NCBI GenBank assembly: GCA_033557465.1
Contig: CM066033.1
Coordinates: 381,245,289-381,309,288, forward strand
DNA: 64,000 nucleotides
Reading direction: 5' to 3'
From: Ichthyophis bannanicus
Taxonomy: Eukaryota; Chordata; Amphibia; Gymnophiona; Ichthyophiidae
Part shown: positions 45,780-55,935 of the stretch, piece by piece
How positions within the stretch are numbered: position 1 is the stretch's first letter
How the letters are laid out: the number at the start of each line of letters is the position of its first letter
Translations under genes and position numbers: made by a program
The notes under the pieces: model-generated
Databases searched by the model: none
What the model was told of the DNA's origin: nothing
The model's input: the letters and a program-made list of their open reading frames with translations, nothing else

Positions 45780-46789
45780 GTACCTCAAGGGAGGTGGAGG
45801 ATGTTCTGCTAGCCTGTGAAAGGACTCCACGCATTAAGCATATGCATTGAAGTGGCACAGATTCTCCCTGTGGTGCACAGATGGGGGGGGGGGGGGCTCA
45901 ACCTTCTCCTGCACTTTGCAAGATATCTTGTCACCCTTGCATCTTTCTGTAGCTGGCTTAAAATCCAACGCTGTCAGAGTGCACCTTTGTGCCATTTCAG
46001 CTCACCACTGCCTGGTGGATGGCCAGGCAGTCTCGGACACCCTCTGGTGGACTGCTTCATGAGGGGCTGCATCTTATCCTGGCCCCCTATCTGTCTGCTG
46101 CCAGTGGCATGGGGCCTTAATGTGGTGGTGGGGAAAGTTCATGGCTCCCCCACCCCCTTTGAACTCTTGGCTACTTGCCATCTCCATTACCTCTCCTGGA
46201 AGGTTGTTTTCCTAATGGCGTTCACCTCTGACAGGCACATAAGTGAGCTTAAGATGCTTGTGGTCATGTGCCCTACACTAGATTCCACAGGGACAGGGTC
46301 ATCCTTCAGTCTCATCCCAAGTTTCTGCCAAAAGTCTTTGCTTTCCACCTGAATCAGGAGGTGGTGGTTCCCACCACCTTTCTCAGACCGCTCCTCCTAG
46401 GGTGGAGTCCTCTCTGCCCACGCTTGCCTGCAAGAGGACTCTGTCCTGTATCCAGAGGACACAGCCCCACTGCCACTCAGCACAGATTTTAATCTCCTTT
46501 GACCCCAGTAGGCTTGGGGTTGCAGTCTCCAAGTGCACCCTCACACTGGGTTGCTGACTTCATTTCCTTTGCTTATAGGCAGGCTGAACTTTCTCTGGAA
46601 CATCACGTCATGGTGCGCGTGCCATGGTGGCCTCTGGCCAGTCTGCGCTCTGCCCTTGCTGGACATCTGCCAGGCTGCCACCTGGTCCTCTGTGCACACC
46701 TTTGCAGTACGCTACTCTTGGAGGAGAGTTCACGGCATGATAGTGCCTTCGGTCAGGCAGTACTTCGTCACCTCTTTGGAGAATAGTGC
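45780..46789 (+). pseudogene. DIRS-G tyrosine recombinase, broken
   Basis: ALKWHRFSLWC (about 45847-45880) and the GLKSNAVRVHLCAISAHHCLVDG block mark the N-terminal half. TSDRHISELKML (about 46226-46260) is the box-1 region with its R-x-x-E-L kept. FHLNQEVVVPTTF follows, then the C-terminal piece ending LFGE at 46786. In the His/Arg region CACHGGLW-type reading shows decay. Frames change at least three times, and a G run at 45887-45896 adds one shift. Confidence 0.75.
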
Positions 46790-46984
46790 AACTCCTTCCC
46801 TCCAGCCCTTTTGTGTCCAGACTACCAGAGAAGGGATTGTATCTTCAGTGTTGGTACTGCAGTGCCAGACTTGCAGCCAACTAGTGCTCCCTGCTGTCCT
46901 TTTATGGTCTGCTTTTTGTTTTGCTGCCTGGGTATGCTGCCGAAGAAGCCAAAGTCTGGCATGGAACCATTTGAGATTACCGTG

Positions 46985-47970
46985 GTGACTTAATTTCAAT
47001 GGGGCGATGTCATCAAGGGCTGCCAGTAGTTACATCATGCCACAGAGTAGCCTGGACATCAACTAATAAAGTAGCAAAATCTTCTGGGAGGAGTGTATCT
47101 GCAGTTGGCAAAGCTGCAAGCGTCTCTGGGGAAATATGTCTATATGTCCCTGAAATAGTATGAGCTGCTATTTGTGGGAGATGGTAAGAGATAAGGGTAC
47201 ATGAAAAACAAGTGAATAATCTGTCCATGGAAGAGGATCTACTGTATTCTTTTCTGGAATAGATGTGACAGTTTGAAGGGTCAGGATAAGGTCCAGAATG
47301 TTCTGTTGAACATGTTGGTTGGATATGTTGAATGATATGTACAGAAGGATTTGTCCCGTGACTGCACTGGTGCGTCATAGTGGATGTTAAAATCATCAAG
47401 CACCAAAAGATCTGGGTAAAGAAGCAAAATGTCCAATATCAGCTGTTGAGTACTGTCCCATGCTGATTTGAGTTCATGAAGGGGGGCAATAGAGTAAAAA
47501 GATGACGGCTAGAAGGACCAAATCTGACCAGGTGAGGCTCATCCATCAAGGATACTGTTAGGGGTGACTCAGTTGCCAATAGTAAGGCTCTGTATATGAT
47601 GGCCACACCCCCACCTTTGCAGGAGCCTCTGGGGCAAGAAAGAGCAAGATATAACCTGGGGAGACAGCAGAAGAGAGATGCCAAGTCTCCAGGAACCAGA
47701 GAATATCAAGGGACAAAGATGAAATAAGGTCAGATATTAACGCTGACTTTGACTTCAGGGAATGACAGTTGACCAGACCAACATTTAGTGGCAGGTAAGA
47801 GGACACTGGAGAACTTCTCTTGTTCTGAGAGAGGACGTGCCCAAAAAACATGAGCTGCACAGAAGCAGTTTAAGTTACACCATTGACTGTCACCATAACG
47901 AGGGTGTGTGGCAGTCATAGTCCAGGAAATGGGCCGACCAGTGGATGGGAATGAATGCCATAGTAGCCCC
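46985..47970 (-). pseudogene. L2-like LINE endonuclease fragment (L2-3)
   Basis: The minus strand has GLVNCHSLKSKSALISDLISSLSLDILWFLETWHL (47730-47830), which follows the N-x-x-S-L-x-x-K ... LxxxxETWL start of L2-type endonucleases, and LDDFNIHYD (about 47370-47400), the equivalent of the catalytic GDFNxH word. The region after it (47013-47399) fits the linker towards RT. RT itself is missing. Reading frames are broken between blocks. Confidence 0.65.
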
Positions 47971-48199
47971 AAGCAGGACTAATAAGGCACTAAATGGGTA
48001 ATGTGTATAAAACCAATGAGATAAGAGGATGACTCATGCTTTCATGGGTCATCCCAGAGTTGCACCCAAGGAGCATGTTGAAGGAGCTCCTTGGGTGCTC
48101 TCCTTCAGCGTGCACCACTGCAGTGTGTTGGCCGCTGCTATAGTCTGTTTTGAACAGTCATTGGGAGTCACCTTTGCAACATTAGAGGTCACGTGGATG
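47971..48199. other. No gene seen
   Basis: Short interval between the L2-like endonuclease fragment and the CR1 tail, with no recognised feature. Confidence 0.4.
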
Positions 48200-48658
48200 G
48201 ATTGGCGAATCAGGATGGAGTCGGTGCAGAGGGTTGCTACCAAAATGATTAATGGGCTTCATTATAAAGCATATGATGACAGACTTAAGGATCTTAATAT
48301 GTACACCTTAGAGGAAAGGCGGGATAGAGGTGATATGATTGAGATGTTTAAATACCTCCGTGGCATAAATGTTCAGGGAGAGAGCCTCTTTCAATTGAAA
48401 GCAAGTTCTGCTACGAGGGGACATGGGATGAGGGTGAAGGGAGATAGATTCAGGAGTGATATGCGGAAATATTTCTTTACGGTATAGTCTCCCAGTGGAG
48501 GTGGTAGAGATGAGGACAGTAACTGAATTCAAGAAAGCATGGGACCAACACAGAGGATCTCTAAAGGCAAAAAGTGGACTGTTGTAGTTGTTATGGAAGG
48601 ACAGACTAGATAGGCCATGTGGTCTTTTTCTGTTGTCATATTTCTATGTTTCTATGTT
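48200..48658 (+). mobile_element. CR1-like LINE 3' fragment (CR1-4)
   Basis: It encodes RMESVQRVATKMINGLHYKAYDDRLKDLNMYTLEERRDRGDMIEMF, the same C-terminal RT end as CR1-2 on the other strand, and ends in gactagataggccatgtggtctttttctgtt with a tttctatg repeat tail. It is strongly 5'-truncated. A 1-nt insertion near 48470 breaks the last part. Confidence 0.85.
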
Positions 48659-48981
48659 AAGTGTCTGTAAGGGAGGGGACAGACGGATTACAGCAGGGAA
48701 ATAATAATGAACATGGACAAACAAGCAGTTGCACATGCATAGGAGAGCACAATTAATACACTTGTCAGCCAGGCGATCATTTCCTTTTCTAATGGGGAGA
48801 GTAGTGAGTGCGACAAAACTCTTAATTTTGTTGGATGTTTGCAGAGTTCTATTTAGATTTTTGAAAAGGACTGATTCTTTTAGGAAAGGTGGTAACAGTT
48901 CTGTGTTCAGTGGGGCCTGCAAAAGCCAAGACAGTGTTCACATCTTCCTTGTTTCCCTCAGTTTAGGGAGATGTATGTATG
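48659..48981. other. No gene seen; left flank of DIRS-C
   Basis: No supported frame or element end is visible up to the DIRS-C left terminus. Confidence 0.4.
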
Positions 48982-49142
48982 ATCTCCAGGAACAAGCAGG
49001 AATGAGTCTTCACATATGGGTTTCGTCAGTACCGACGGAGCCTGCGCGGGAACACTCCCCAGCGTCCAATCAGAAAGCCTTTGGGAGCATCCACAGCGCC
49101 TGTGTGCTGCCTTCCCGCCTTTCCCAACTGTCTCTCCTCAGT
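48982..49142 (+). repeat. Left inverted terminal repeat of DIRS-C
   Basis: Inverted match to about 60024-60190: cttcacatatgggttt, accgacggagcctgcgcggga, cgtccaatcagaaagcctttggga, gctgccttcc-gcctttccc and tctcctcag blocks. Confidence 0.88.
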
Positions 49143-49347
49143 TCTTCTTTTTCTGCGGAGCCAGCAGGTCGTGTTCCTGTCACTGCAGAAGAATTTCTTT
49201 ATTTTTCTTTTTCTTTTGTGTCGCATCTGCCTTCTTCGACGCTCTACCGGTACCGCCGGTCTTTCCTTTTTAAAAAAAAAAAAGGACTTTTTTCCTTCAG
49301 GTGCACTTGCGTTTTGGGCCTTAGGCCCCAAACTTTTTTTCCTCAAC

Positions 49348-51190
49348 ATGGAAAAGCCTGCCCCAGGGTTTAAGAAGTGCACAAAATGTGGCGGTACCAT
49401 TTCCGTCATCGACACCCACAACTGGTGTCTAAAATGTTTAGGTCCTGACCATTCCATCACAGATTATATGTCCTGTTCTATGATGTCTAAAAGAGGTCGT
49501 CAGAACCGAGCTGCCAAGCTCAGTACCCTGTTTCCCTCTGATGCGGCTTCGGTGGCATCGACGTCTTCCAGGGCTGCTGCTTCTTCACATGGATCTCAGG
49601 TAACTAAACATAAATCCAGCCGGTCCTCGAAGGGTAGATCTCCTTCTAAGCATCAAGATGCCTCTGGCGTTGCCCTCGAGGATTCTGCACCGGCAAAATT
49701 ACCCCGGCAGGAGGCTTCGGCCTCTAAAGCATCATCGGGGTTCCAGGATGATCTCGATGGCGTGGCCTCGACAGATCACCTGGTGTCATGCTCTGGGGTA
49801 CCAGTGGCTTCCCCCGGTACCGACTTCCAAGCATTGGCATCAATGGATCAGAGGATTCTGTCCATAGAACGCAGTTTGGCGGCTTTCCTTGTGGCATCAA
49901 CGCCCCTGGTACCGCAACAGACTACTTCACCGGTACCGGCTCTAGCACCGCCATCGGTACCGATCCCGGGTCCGGTGGCAACATCGGTTTCGGTGTCTGC
50001 TATGCCGGTACTCTGTCCTCTGAAGCCCTCCAGTACCGATACCCCGGTACCCGTTATTCCCGATACCGATCCCGGTCGGTACGGGTATCAAGCTTTGCAA
50101 GAGCATCCGGACATACGATACTTCGATTCCTCTGAAGACTCTGAGGATTCTGAAGAGTCTGTCGATGCAGTGATGCTGCTTCCACAGGAGGATTCCTCTC
50201 TTAAACGAAGGATGTCTCCTCCAGAGGACTTGTCTTTTCAAGACTTCATCAGGGAGGTGGCTCGGGGCCTATCCATCACGGTGGCCCCTGAGACAGAACC
50301 CAGAGCCAAGGAGTTAGATATTTTACAATATCCTAAAACTCCTAAGGAGGCAGCTACCTTGCCTGTTCATGAGATTTTGTATGATCTCATGTTGAGGATG
50401 TGGGAAGCACCTCTTACCACCTCTCCTCATTCTCGCAGGTTAGATACCATGTATCGTGTCCCTCCTTGTCCTGGTTTCCATAAAACTCAGCTTCCTCACC
50501 ATTCTATTGTGGTTGAGTCTGCTATGAGAAAGATTAGAAGTGCCAAAAGACATGCCTCTAACCCTCCAGGACGTGAATGTAGAATCCTGGATGCTTTTGG
50601 ACGTAGAGTCTTCCAAGCTTCCATGCTTGCTGCGAGAATTAATTCCTATAGTCTTTACATGGGAATGTTCTTAAAAGAAGTCACTGATCATTTGCAGACT
50701 TTAAGTCCTTTCATTTCTGAAGATAAGACAGGACTTTCTCACTTGGCTCAAACATGCCCAAGATATCTCCAAATTCTCCAACCGTGCAGCTTTCGACTCC
50801 TTTGAATGTGTAAGCAGAGCCTCAGGTGCACATAGAATTGCTTGGCTTCAAGCATCTGATTTGGAGATCTGGGTACAAGATGAATTGGGAAGTATTCCTT
50901 GTACAGGTGAAAACCTGTTTGGCCTTTGCTTGCCAATCTTTACCAATCAAATGGATGCTGAAAATTCTGCCTTGGATAGATTATCCAAGTCTACAGCTGC
51001 TCCTGTTAAGAAAAGGTTGTTCAAGAAAGCACCTTTTTCTAAAAAGGGAAGATTTTATCCTGCTTATGGTCAGCGGGCATCTTCTGCAGCTCAGTTTCCT
51101 ACCAAACGTCAGCAATCATCCAAACAGAACAAAGCAAAGGCTGCTAGGCCTCCTCCAGCCCAGCAACCTCAGCCCCCTCAGGGCCTTTGA
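49348..51190 (+). pseudogene. DIRS-C ORF1 (Gag-like), one major frameshift
   Basis: The start at 49348 gives Met-Glu-Lys-Pro-Ala-Pro-Gly-Phe-Lys-Lys-Cys, the same opening as the intact ORF1 of D. The Cys-rich N-terminus, the Ser-rich basic linker, a region built from GGTACCG-type words, the acidic DSEDSEESVD stretch, RRMSPPEDLSFQDFI and LYMGMFLKEV are all in one frame up to about 50740. There a shift moves the remainder (FDSFECVSRASG, then SDLEIWVQDELG) into another frame, which ends at CUU-UGA-C (51185-51191). A small deletion (about 9 nt) after SRASG is also present. Confidence 0.88.
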
Positions 51191-51828
51191 CTTTCCGCTA
51201 GAGTACTTAGCCTTCCTGGCTCTGGAAGGACCAAAGCCCTCCACCATTCCAGGAAGGTTATTTCATTTTGCTCCCAGGTGGGGACAAATTACAGCAGAGC
51301 ATTGGACACTCCATCATAAGAGGGGTACAAACTTCATTTTTCAAGCTTGCCCCCTCACAAGAGTGCACCAGTTCAATTCTCCAGCCTCCCTCCTCAACCT
51401 GTTGGGGCAGGAGATTGCCACCCTTCTCACCCAGGGGGCAATAGAGGAAGTGCCTCTTCAACAGGGCACAGGTTTCTACTCCCCCTATTTTCTTATTCCA
51501 AAGAAAACAGGGGGCTACAGACCCATCTTAGATCTCAGAGAATTGAACAGATTCCTAGTCAAGGAAAAATTCAAAATGATTTCTCTGGGAACTCTGCTGC
51601 CATACCTTCAGAGTCAGGATTGGCTTTGTTCTCTAGATCTCAAGGATGCGTACACCCATGTTCTCATCCATCCAACTCACAGAAGGTTCCTTTGCTTCCT
51701 TTTTCAAGAGAAGCACTATCAATACAGAGTGCTCCCTTTTGGTCTGGCCTCTGCACCAAGGGTGTTCACAAAATGCATGGCAGTGGTAGCTGCATTTCTG
51801 CGCACTCTGGGAATATTAGTATTCCTTT
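51188..51828 (+). pseudogene. DIRS-C RT, N-terminal piece up to the active site
   Basis: The RT frame starts at the ORF1 stop by a +1 shift and runs open: TIPGRLFHFAPRW, QGAIEEVPLQQG, GFYSPYFLIPKKTGGYRPILDL, DWLCSLDLKDAYTHVLIHP, YRVLPFGLASAPRVFTKCMAVVAAFLRTLG, then the Tyr of YLDD. At that codon DIRS-D begins. The rest continues at 57435. Confidence 0.88.
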
Positions 51829-51991
51829 ATCTCCAGGAACAAGCAGGAATAAGTCCTCACATATGGGTACGTCGGTACCGACGGAGCCCGTGCGGGAAAG
51901 CTCCCCAGCTTCTTAGAATAGAAGCTTTTGGGACCTCCCACTGCACATGCGCACTGCCTTCCCGCCTTCCTGAACAGCTCTCCTCAGTTTC
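51829..51991 (+). repeat. Left inverted terminal repeat of DIRS-D
   Basis: It runs from atctccaggaac to tcctcagtttc and is mirrored at 57246-57406 with few differences. Inside is a 14-bp perfect palindrome CGTCGGTACCGACG (51870-51883) and a second inverted segment around cttcttagaatagaagct (about 51910). Confidence 0.92.
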
Positions 51992-52205
51992 TCTTTTTCC
52001 GCGGAGCCAGCAGGTCGTGTTCCTGTCACCGCTGAAGAAATTGTTATTTTATTTGTTTCTTTAGACCGCGTACCTGCCTTCCCCATACCGATACCGGTAT
52101 CGCCGGTCTTTTCTTTCTTTCTTTAAAAAATTATAATTCTTTTTTCTTATTTTTTAGCTTTTTGGTCACTTCAGAGAGGCCTCTCGGCCTACTCAATTTC
52201 TCCTC

Positions 52206-54011
52206 ATGGAGAAGCCAGCCCCTGGATTTAAGAAGTGTACCAAATGTAATGCTGTTATTTCAGTCACAGACACCCATGAATGGTGTCTGAAATGTTTGGG
52301 GCCTGACCATTCCATACCGGACTGCCCATCTTGCTCCCACATGTCTAAACGTGGGCTGCAGAACCGGGCCAACAAATTCCATGTGCTGTTTGCTTCAGAG
52401 AATACAGCATCACAGTCATCCAGGTCTTCTTCTCCGGATGGATCTCAGGTAACCAAACCTTCTGTGGGCAAGTCCTCAAAGAGCAAATCTCCTTCAAAGC
52501 ATCGAGAGGCTCTTAGCTTAGAACTTGAGGACCCTGCCCCAGCCAAACAACCCCGGCGGGAAGTCCAACTTCCAAAAACGCCAATTCAGGGGTCTCAGGT
52601 TGATATCGATGCTACGGCCTCGACAGATCACCTGTTAGCCTGCTCTGGGGTACCGGGTCACTCCGGTACCGACATCCAGGCAGCTATGGCGTCCATGGGC
52701 GATACTGTACAGTCCATGCAGCAGGCCGTCATGGCTTTCATTAAAGCTGCAACGCCATCGGTTCCGCTTTCAGCGGTTCCGGGCCCGATACCGGTATCGT
52801 CCGCCATGCCGGTATCGAGGCCGTCCACCTCTAAACGCAAGTCGGTACCGTATGGGCTTTCGCTCCATACCGGTTCCATACCCGATACGCCCGATATCGA
52901 TACCGATCGGTACGCGTATCGTGCGTTAGAGGAAAGCACCGATTCCTCTGAGGATTTTCACTCCTCTGATGATTCTGCTGAGTTTTCACTCAACTTACCT
53001 GAGGAGCCCTCTTCTCCTAAAAGGAGAATGTCCCCTCCAGAGGATTTGTCCTTCCAGGACTTTGTTTTAGATATGGCTACAGCCCTTTCTATTACCACAT
53101 CCTCTGAAAAGGAACCCAGATCCAAAAAACTGGATATTTTGGGATACTCAAAGGCCCCTAAGGAGGCAGTTACCCTGCCTATCCATGAAATCCTTCAAGA
53201 ACAACTGATGGATTTCTGGGAAAATCCTTTGACTTTGTCTCCTTATTCCCGTAGGTTGGACACCATGTATAGGGTCCCTCCTTCTCCTGGTTTCCAAAAG
53301 ACTCAATTGCCCCACCACTCTATTGTGGTGAAGTCTGCAATGAAGAAGATTAGGAGTACCAAAAGGCACTCTTCCACCCCTCCAGGACGGGAATGTAAGA
53401 CTTTGGACTCTTTTGGTAGGAAAATTTTCCAGGCTAGTATGCTTATAGCCAGGATTAATTCCTACAGTCTCTATATGGGCATGTTCCTGGAGGAACTTGC
53501 CAAAAAGGTGCGGCATTTTGCCCCCTTTATCCCTGAGGATAAAAAGCAGGGATTCCTTTCCCTAGTGAAACAACTCTTAGAGGTTTCTAAGTTCTCTAAT
53601 AGGGCAGCATATGATTCCTTTGAGGGAGCCAGTAGGGCTTCGGGCATTGCTATTGCAGCCCGACGTCTTGCTTGGCTCCAGGCCTCTGATCTGGAACCTT
53701 GGGTTCTAGATGGCTTACGGAATCTGCCCTGTACAGGTGAGAACTTATTTGGGGAAGAGTGGCAAATCAAAGCCACCCAGATGGATGCTGAAAATGCCAC
53801 CTTGGAAAGACTTTCAAAGTCCACTTCAATTCCTACTAAGAAAAAGTCTTTTAAAAGGCCTTACTATAAGAAGGCCAGAGTTGCTTCAAATACTGGCCAG
53901 CAGTCTTCTCAACCTCGCTATACTGCTAAGCGTCAGCAATCCAAACAAGCACGAGCTAAGCCTGCAGCAGCTACTGTAGCTCAGCAGGCTCCAACCCCTC
54001 AGGGGTTTTGA
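52206..54011 (+). CDS. DIRS-D ORF1, Gag-like protein, 601 aa
   Basis: The start at 52206 is supported by the same opening (Met-Glu-Lys-Pro-Ala-Pro-Gly-Phe) in C and E. Residues 11-43 form a Cys/His cluster (C11, C14, C27, C30, H35, C40, C43) with CLGPDH, compatible with one or two zinc-binding knuckles. Residues 55-130 are Ser/Lys/Arg rich. Residues about 195-270 contain repeated Pro/Val/Ser units and an acidic stretch before RRMSPPEDLSFQDFV (about 280). The block YSLYMGMFLEELAKK (about 422) is shared by all copies, as is SDLEPWVLDGL further on. The C-terminus is Gln/Ala/Lys rich and ends PQGF before UGA. A structural, nucleic-acid-binding role is inferred from position and the Cys cluster; it is not a close match to retroviral Gag. 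Confidence 0.88.
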   Translation: MEKPAPGFKKCTKCNAVISVTDTHEWCLKCLGPDHSIPDCPSCSHMSKRGLQNRANKFHVLFASENTASQSSRSSSPDGSQVTKPSVGKSSKSKSPSKHREALSLELEDPAPAKQPRREVQLPKTPIQGSQVDIDATASTDHLLACSGVPGHSGTDIQAAMASMGDTVQSMQQAVMAFIKAATPSVPLSAVPGPIPVSSAMPVSRPSTSKRKSVPYGLSLHTGSIPDTPDIDTDRYAYRALEESTDSSEDFHSSDDSAEFSLNLPEEPSSPKRRMSPPEDLSFQDFVLDMATALSITTSSEKEPRSKKLDILGYSKAPKEAVTLPIHEILQEQLMDFWENPLTLSPYSRRLDTMYRVPPSPGFQKTQLPHHSIVVKSAMKKIRSTKRHSSTPPGRECKTLDSFGRKIFQASMLIARINSYSLYMGMFLEELAKKVRHFAPFIPEDKKQGFLSLVKQLLEVSKFSNRAAYDSFEGASRASGIAIAARRLAWLQASDLEPWVLDGLRNLPCTGENLFGEEWQIKATQMDAENATLERLSKSTSIPTKKKSFKRPYYKKARVASNTGQQSSQPRYTAKRQQSKQARAKPAAATVAQQAPTPQGF

Positions 54012-54012
54012 C
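54003..54012 (+). promoter_or_regulatory. Candidate recoding site at the ORF1 stop (UUU-UGA-C)
   Basis: ORF1 ends ggg-ttt-tga-c. The RT frame is +1 to ORF1 and has no AUG until codon 59, so a +1 slip on UUU (re-pairing with UUU one base on) would enter it directly. Equivalent sites are TTTTGAC in B and F, CTTTGAC in A and C, TCTTGAC in G. Readthrough of the UGA would enter the YR-containing frame instead. The function is inferred. Confidence 0.55.
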
Positions 54013-55935
54013 TTGCTCCTAGGGAACTTGCCACTTCTGGTTCTAACACAACCAGAACCTCTCACCATACCCGGAAGGTTGGTTCACTTTGCTCCCAGAT
54101 GGGAACAAATCACAACAGAACAATGGACCCTCTCTATCATTCGAGAGGGTTACAAACTTCATTTCTCCAGCCTTCCTCCCCATCATATGGTGAGACCATT
54201 CAATTCTCCCCCATCTCTCCTAACCCTGTTGGGTCAAGAGGTTTCCTCTCTTCTTGCCCAAGGGGCCATAGAAGAGGTTCCTCTTCCTCAACAAGGGTCC
54301 GGTTTCTACTCCCCTTATTTTCTCATTCCAAAGAAGACAGGGGGATTCAGACCAATCCTAGATCTGAGAGAATTGAACAAATTTCTCTTCAAGGAGAAAT
54401 TCAAAATGCTGTCTCTCGGCATTCTCCTTCCTTACCTCCAGGGTCAGGACTGGCTTTGTTCTCTAGACCTACAGGATGCGTATACACATATACTCATCCA
54501 TCCATCCCACAGAAAGTATCTTCGCTTTCTGTTTCAGGGAAAACATTTCCAATACAGAGTACTCCCCTTCGGTCTAGCCTCTGCTCCAAGAGTATTCACA
54601 AAATGCATGGCAGTCGTAGCCGCATTTCTAAGAGGCATGGGAATCTTTGTCTTCCCATATCTGGACGACTGGCTCATCCGAGCTCCAACTCAGTCACAGG
54701 CCCAGATTTCCCTGGACCACACAAGGAGCCTTTTGCAGTATCTGGGACTGGTAGTAAACCTTCCCAAGTCCCAACTCATCCCTACTCAATCTCTAGAATT
54801 CATAGGGGCCCAGTTGGACACCATCACTGCAAGGGCCTACCTTCCACATGTTCGAGGCCAGCGCCTCCTGAGTTTGGCCTCCCAAGCTCAGTCCAGCACT
54901 CACTTGACAGCCAGGGAAATGCTACGCCTACTGGGTCATATGGCCTCCACAGTGCATGTGGTGCCCTATGCTCGTCTTCATATGAGAGCAGCTCAATGGA
55001 CCCTGGCCACTCAGTGGACTCAGGCGTCAGGAGCGCTCTCAGACCAAATACAAACCTCCGATCGTCTGTTTTGGTCCCTCCACTGGTGGACTTCCACCAA
55101 GAATCTGTTGTTGGGGGCTCCATTTCAACCATTGCTACCCCAAGCAACCCTCACAACAGATGCCTCCCAAACAGGGTGGGGAGCCCATCTGCAAACTCTC
55201 TCCACTCAGGGCACTTGGTCTCTACAGGAGACCACCCTTCATATCAATCTTCTGGAACTGCGAGCAATTTACCTTGCCCTCAAGGTCTTCCACTCCCTCC
55301 TAGCCAACCTCACTGTCCTAGTTCAGACGGACAATCAGGTGGCCATGTTTTACATAAACAAACAAGGAGGGACGGGCTCTCTGTCGCTTTGCAACGAAGC
55401 TCTAAGACTATGGGCCTTCGCCAGAGAGCATCAGATTCACCTGCTAGCAGTGTATCTCCCAGGAGTTCAAAACTCTCGGGCAGACAGGCTCAGTCGAGTT
55501 CTGCTGCCACACGAATGGTCCCTACATTTGGACCAAATAAACCGAATCTTTCAGGAATGGGGGACCCCGGACATAGACCTCTTTGCAAGTCCGTGGAATG
55601 CCAAACTTCCCCGGTTCTGTTCCAGAACTCCGTGTCAGGGAGCTCAGGCTACGGACGCCTTTCTCCTGAATTGGAATCAGGCATTCCTATATGCCTTTCC
55701 ACCCATTCCTTTGATTCCCAAGACTCTGTTCAAACTCCAGAGGGATCATGGAACTATGATCCTCATAGCTCCACGCTGGCCACGCCAAGTGTGGTTCCCT
55801 CTACTTCTACAGCTCTCCCAGGGATCCTACTTGGATCTGGGAGCTGCGCCAGACCTCCTGTCTCAGGAGGAGGGGACTTTGTGGCACCCAAACCCCAAAT
55901 CCCTTCACCTCAGTGCTTGGTTACTGAAGGCTTAA
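54013..55935 (+). CDS. DIRS-D reverse transcriptase, RNase H and methylase-like polyprotein
   Basis: Numbering from 54013, RT motif A is LDLQD with Asp152, followed by FGLASAPRVFTKCM and YLDD at 216-219. RNase H shows Asp383 (TTDAS), Glu415 (LLELRA), Asp440 (QTDNQ) and Asp491 (SRADR), the expected four acidic residues. From about 515 to 600 a third region (TPDIDLFASPWNAKLPRFCS, then LYAFPPIPLIPK and MILIAPRWPRQVWFP) matches the methylase-like domain known from DIRS elements. A classical DPPY is not evident. There is no AUG at the start (first at 54187), which points to expression by recoding from ORF1. The frame is complete, and a second frame is open over its whole length. Confidence 0.92.
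   Translation: MLLGNLPLLVLTQPEPLTIPGRLVHFAPRWEQITTEQWTLSIIREGYKLHFSSLPPHHMVRPFNSPPSLLTLLGQEVSSLLAQGAIEEVPLPQQGSGFYSPYFLIPKKTGGFRPILDLRELNKFLFKEKFKMLSLGILLPYLQGQDWLCSLDLQDAYTHILIHPSHRKYLRFLFQGKHFQYRVLPFGLASAPRVFTKCMAVVAAFLRGMGIFVFPYLDDWLIRAPTQSQAQISLDHTRSLLQYLGLVVNLPKSQLIPTQSLEFIGAQLDTITARAYLPHVRGQRLLSLASQAQSSTHLTAREMLRLLGHMASTVHVVPYARLHMRAAQWTLATQWTQASGALSDQIQTSDRLFWSLHWWTSTKNLLLGAPFQPLLPQATLTTDASQTGWGAHLQTLSTQGTWSLQETTLHINLLELRAIYLALKVFHSLLANLTVLVQTDNQVAMFYINKQGGTGSLSLCNEALRLWAFAREHQIHLLAVYLPGVQNSRADRLSRVLLPHEWSLHLDQINRIFQEWGTPDIDLFASPWNAKLPRFCSRTPCQGAQATDAFLLNWNQAFLYAFPPIPLIPKTLFKLQRDHGTMILIAPRWPRQVWFPLLLQLSQGSYLDLGAAPDLLSQEEGTLWHPNPKSLHLSAWLLKA

Larger units (their letters stand above)
41801..46890 (+). 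mobile_element. DIRS-G: decayed DIRS-like retrotransposon lacking its right end
   Basis: The left end ttctccaggagcaatcagg starts at 41801. ORF1, RT/RNase H and YR remnants follow in order to about 46790. After the YR, similarity to DIRS-F trailing sequence (cagcccttttgtgtccagactaccagag) continues to about 46890. No ICR or right repeat is seen, so the element is 3'-truncated. It belongs with B, F and H. Confidence 0.82.
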
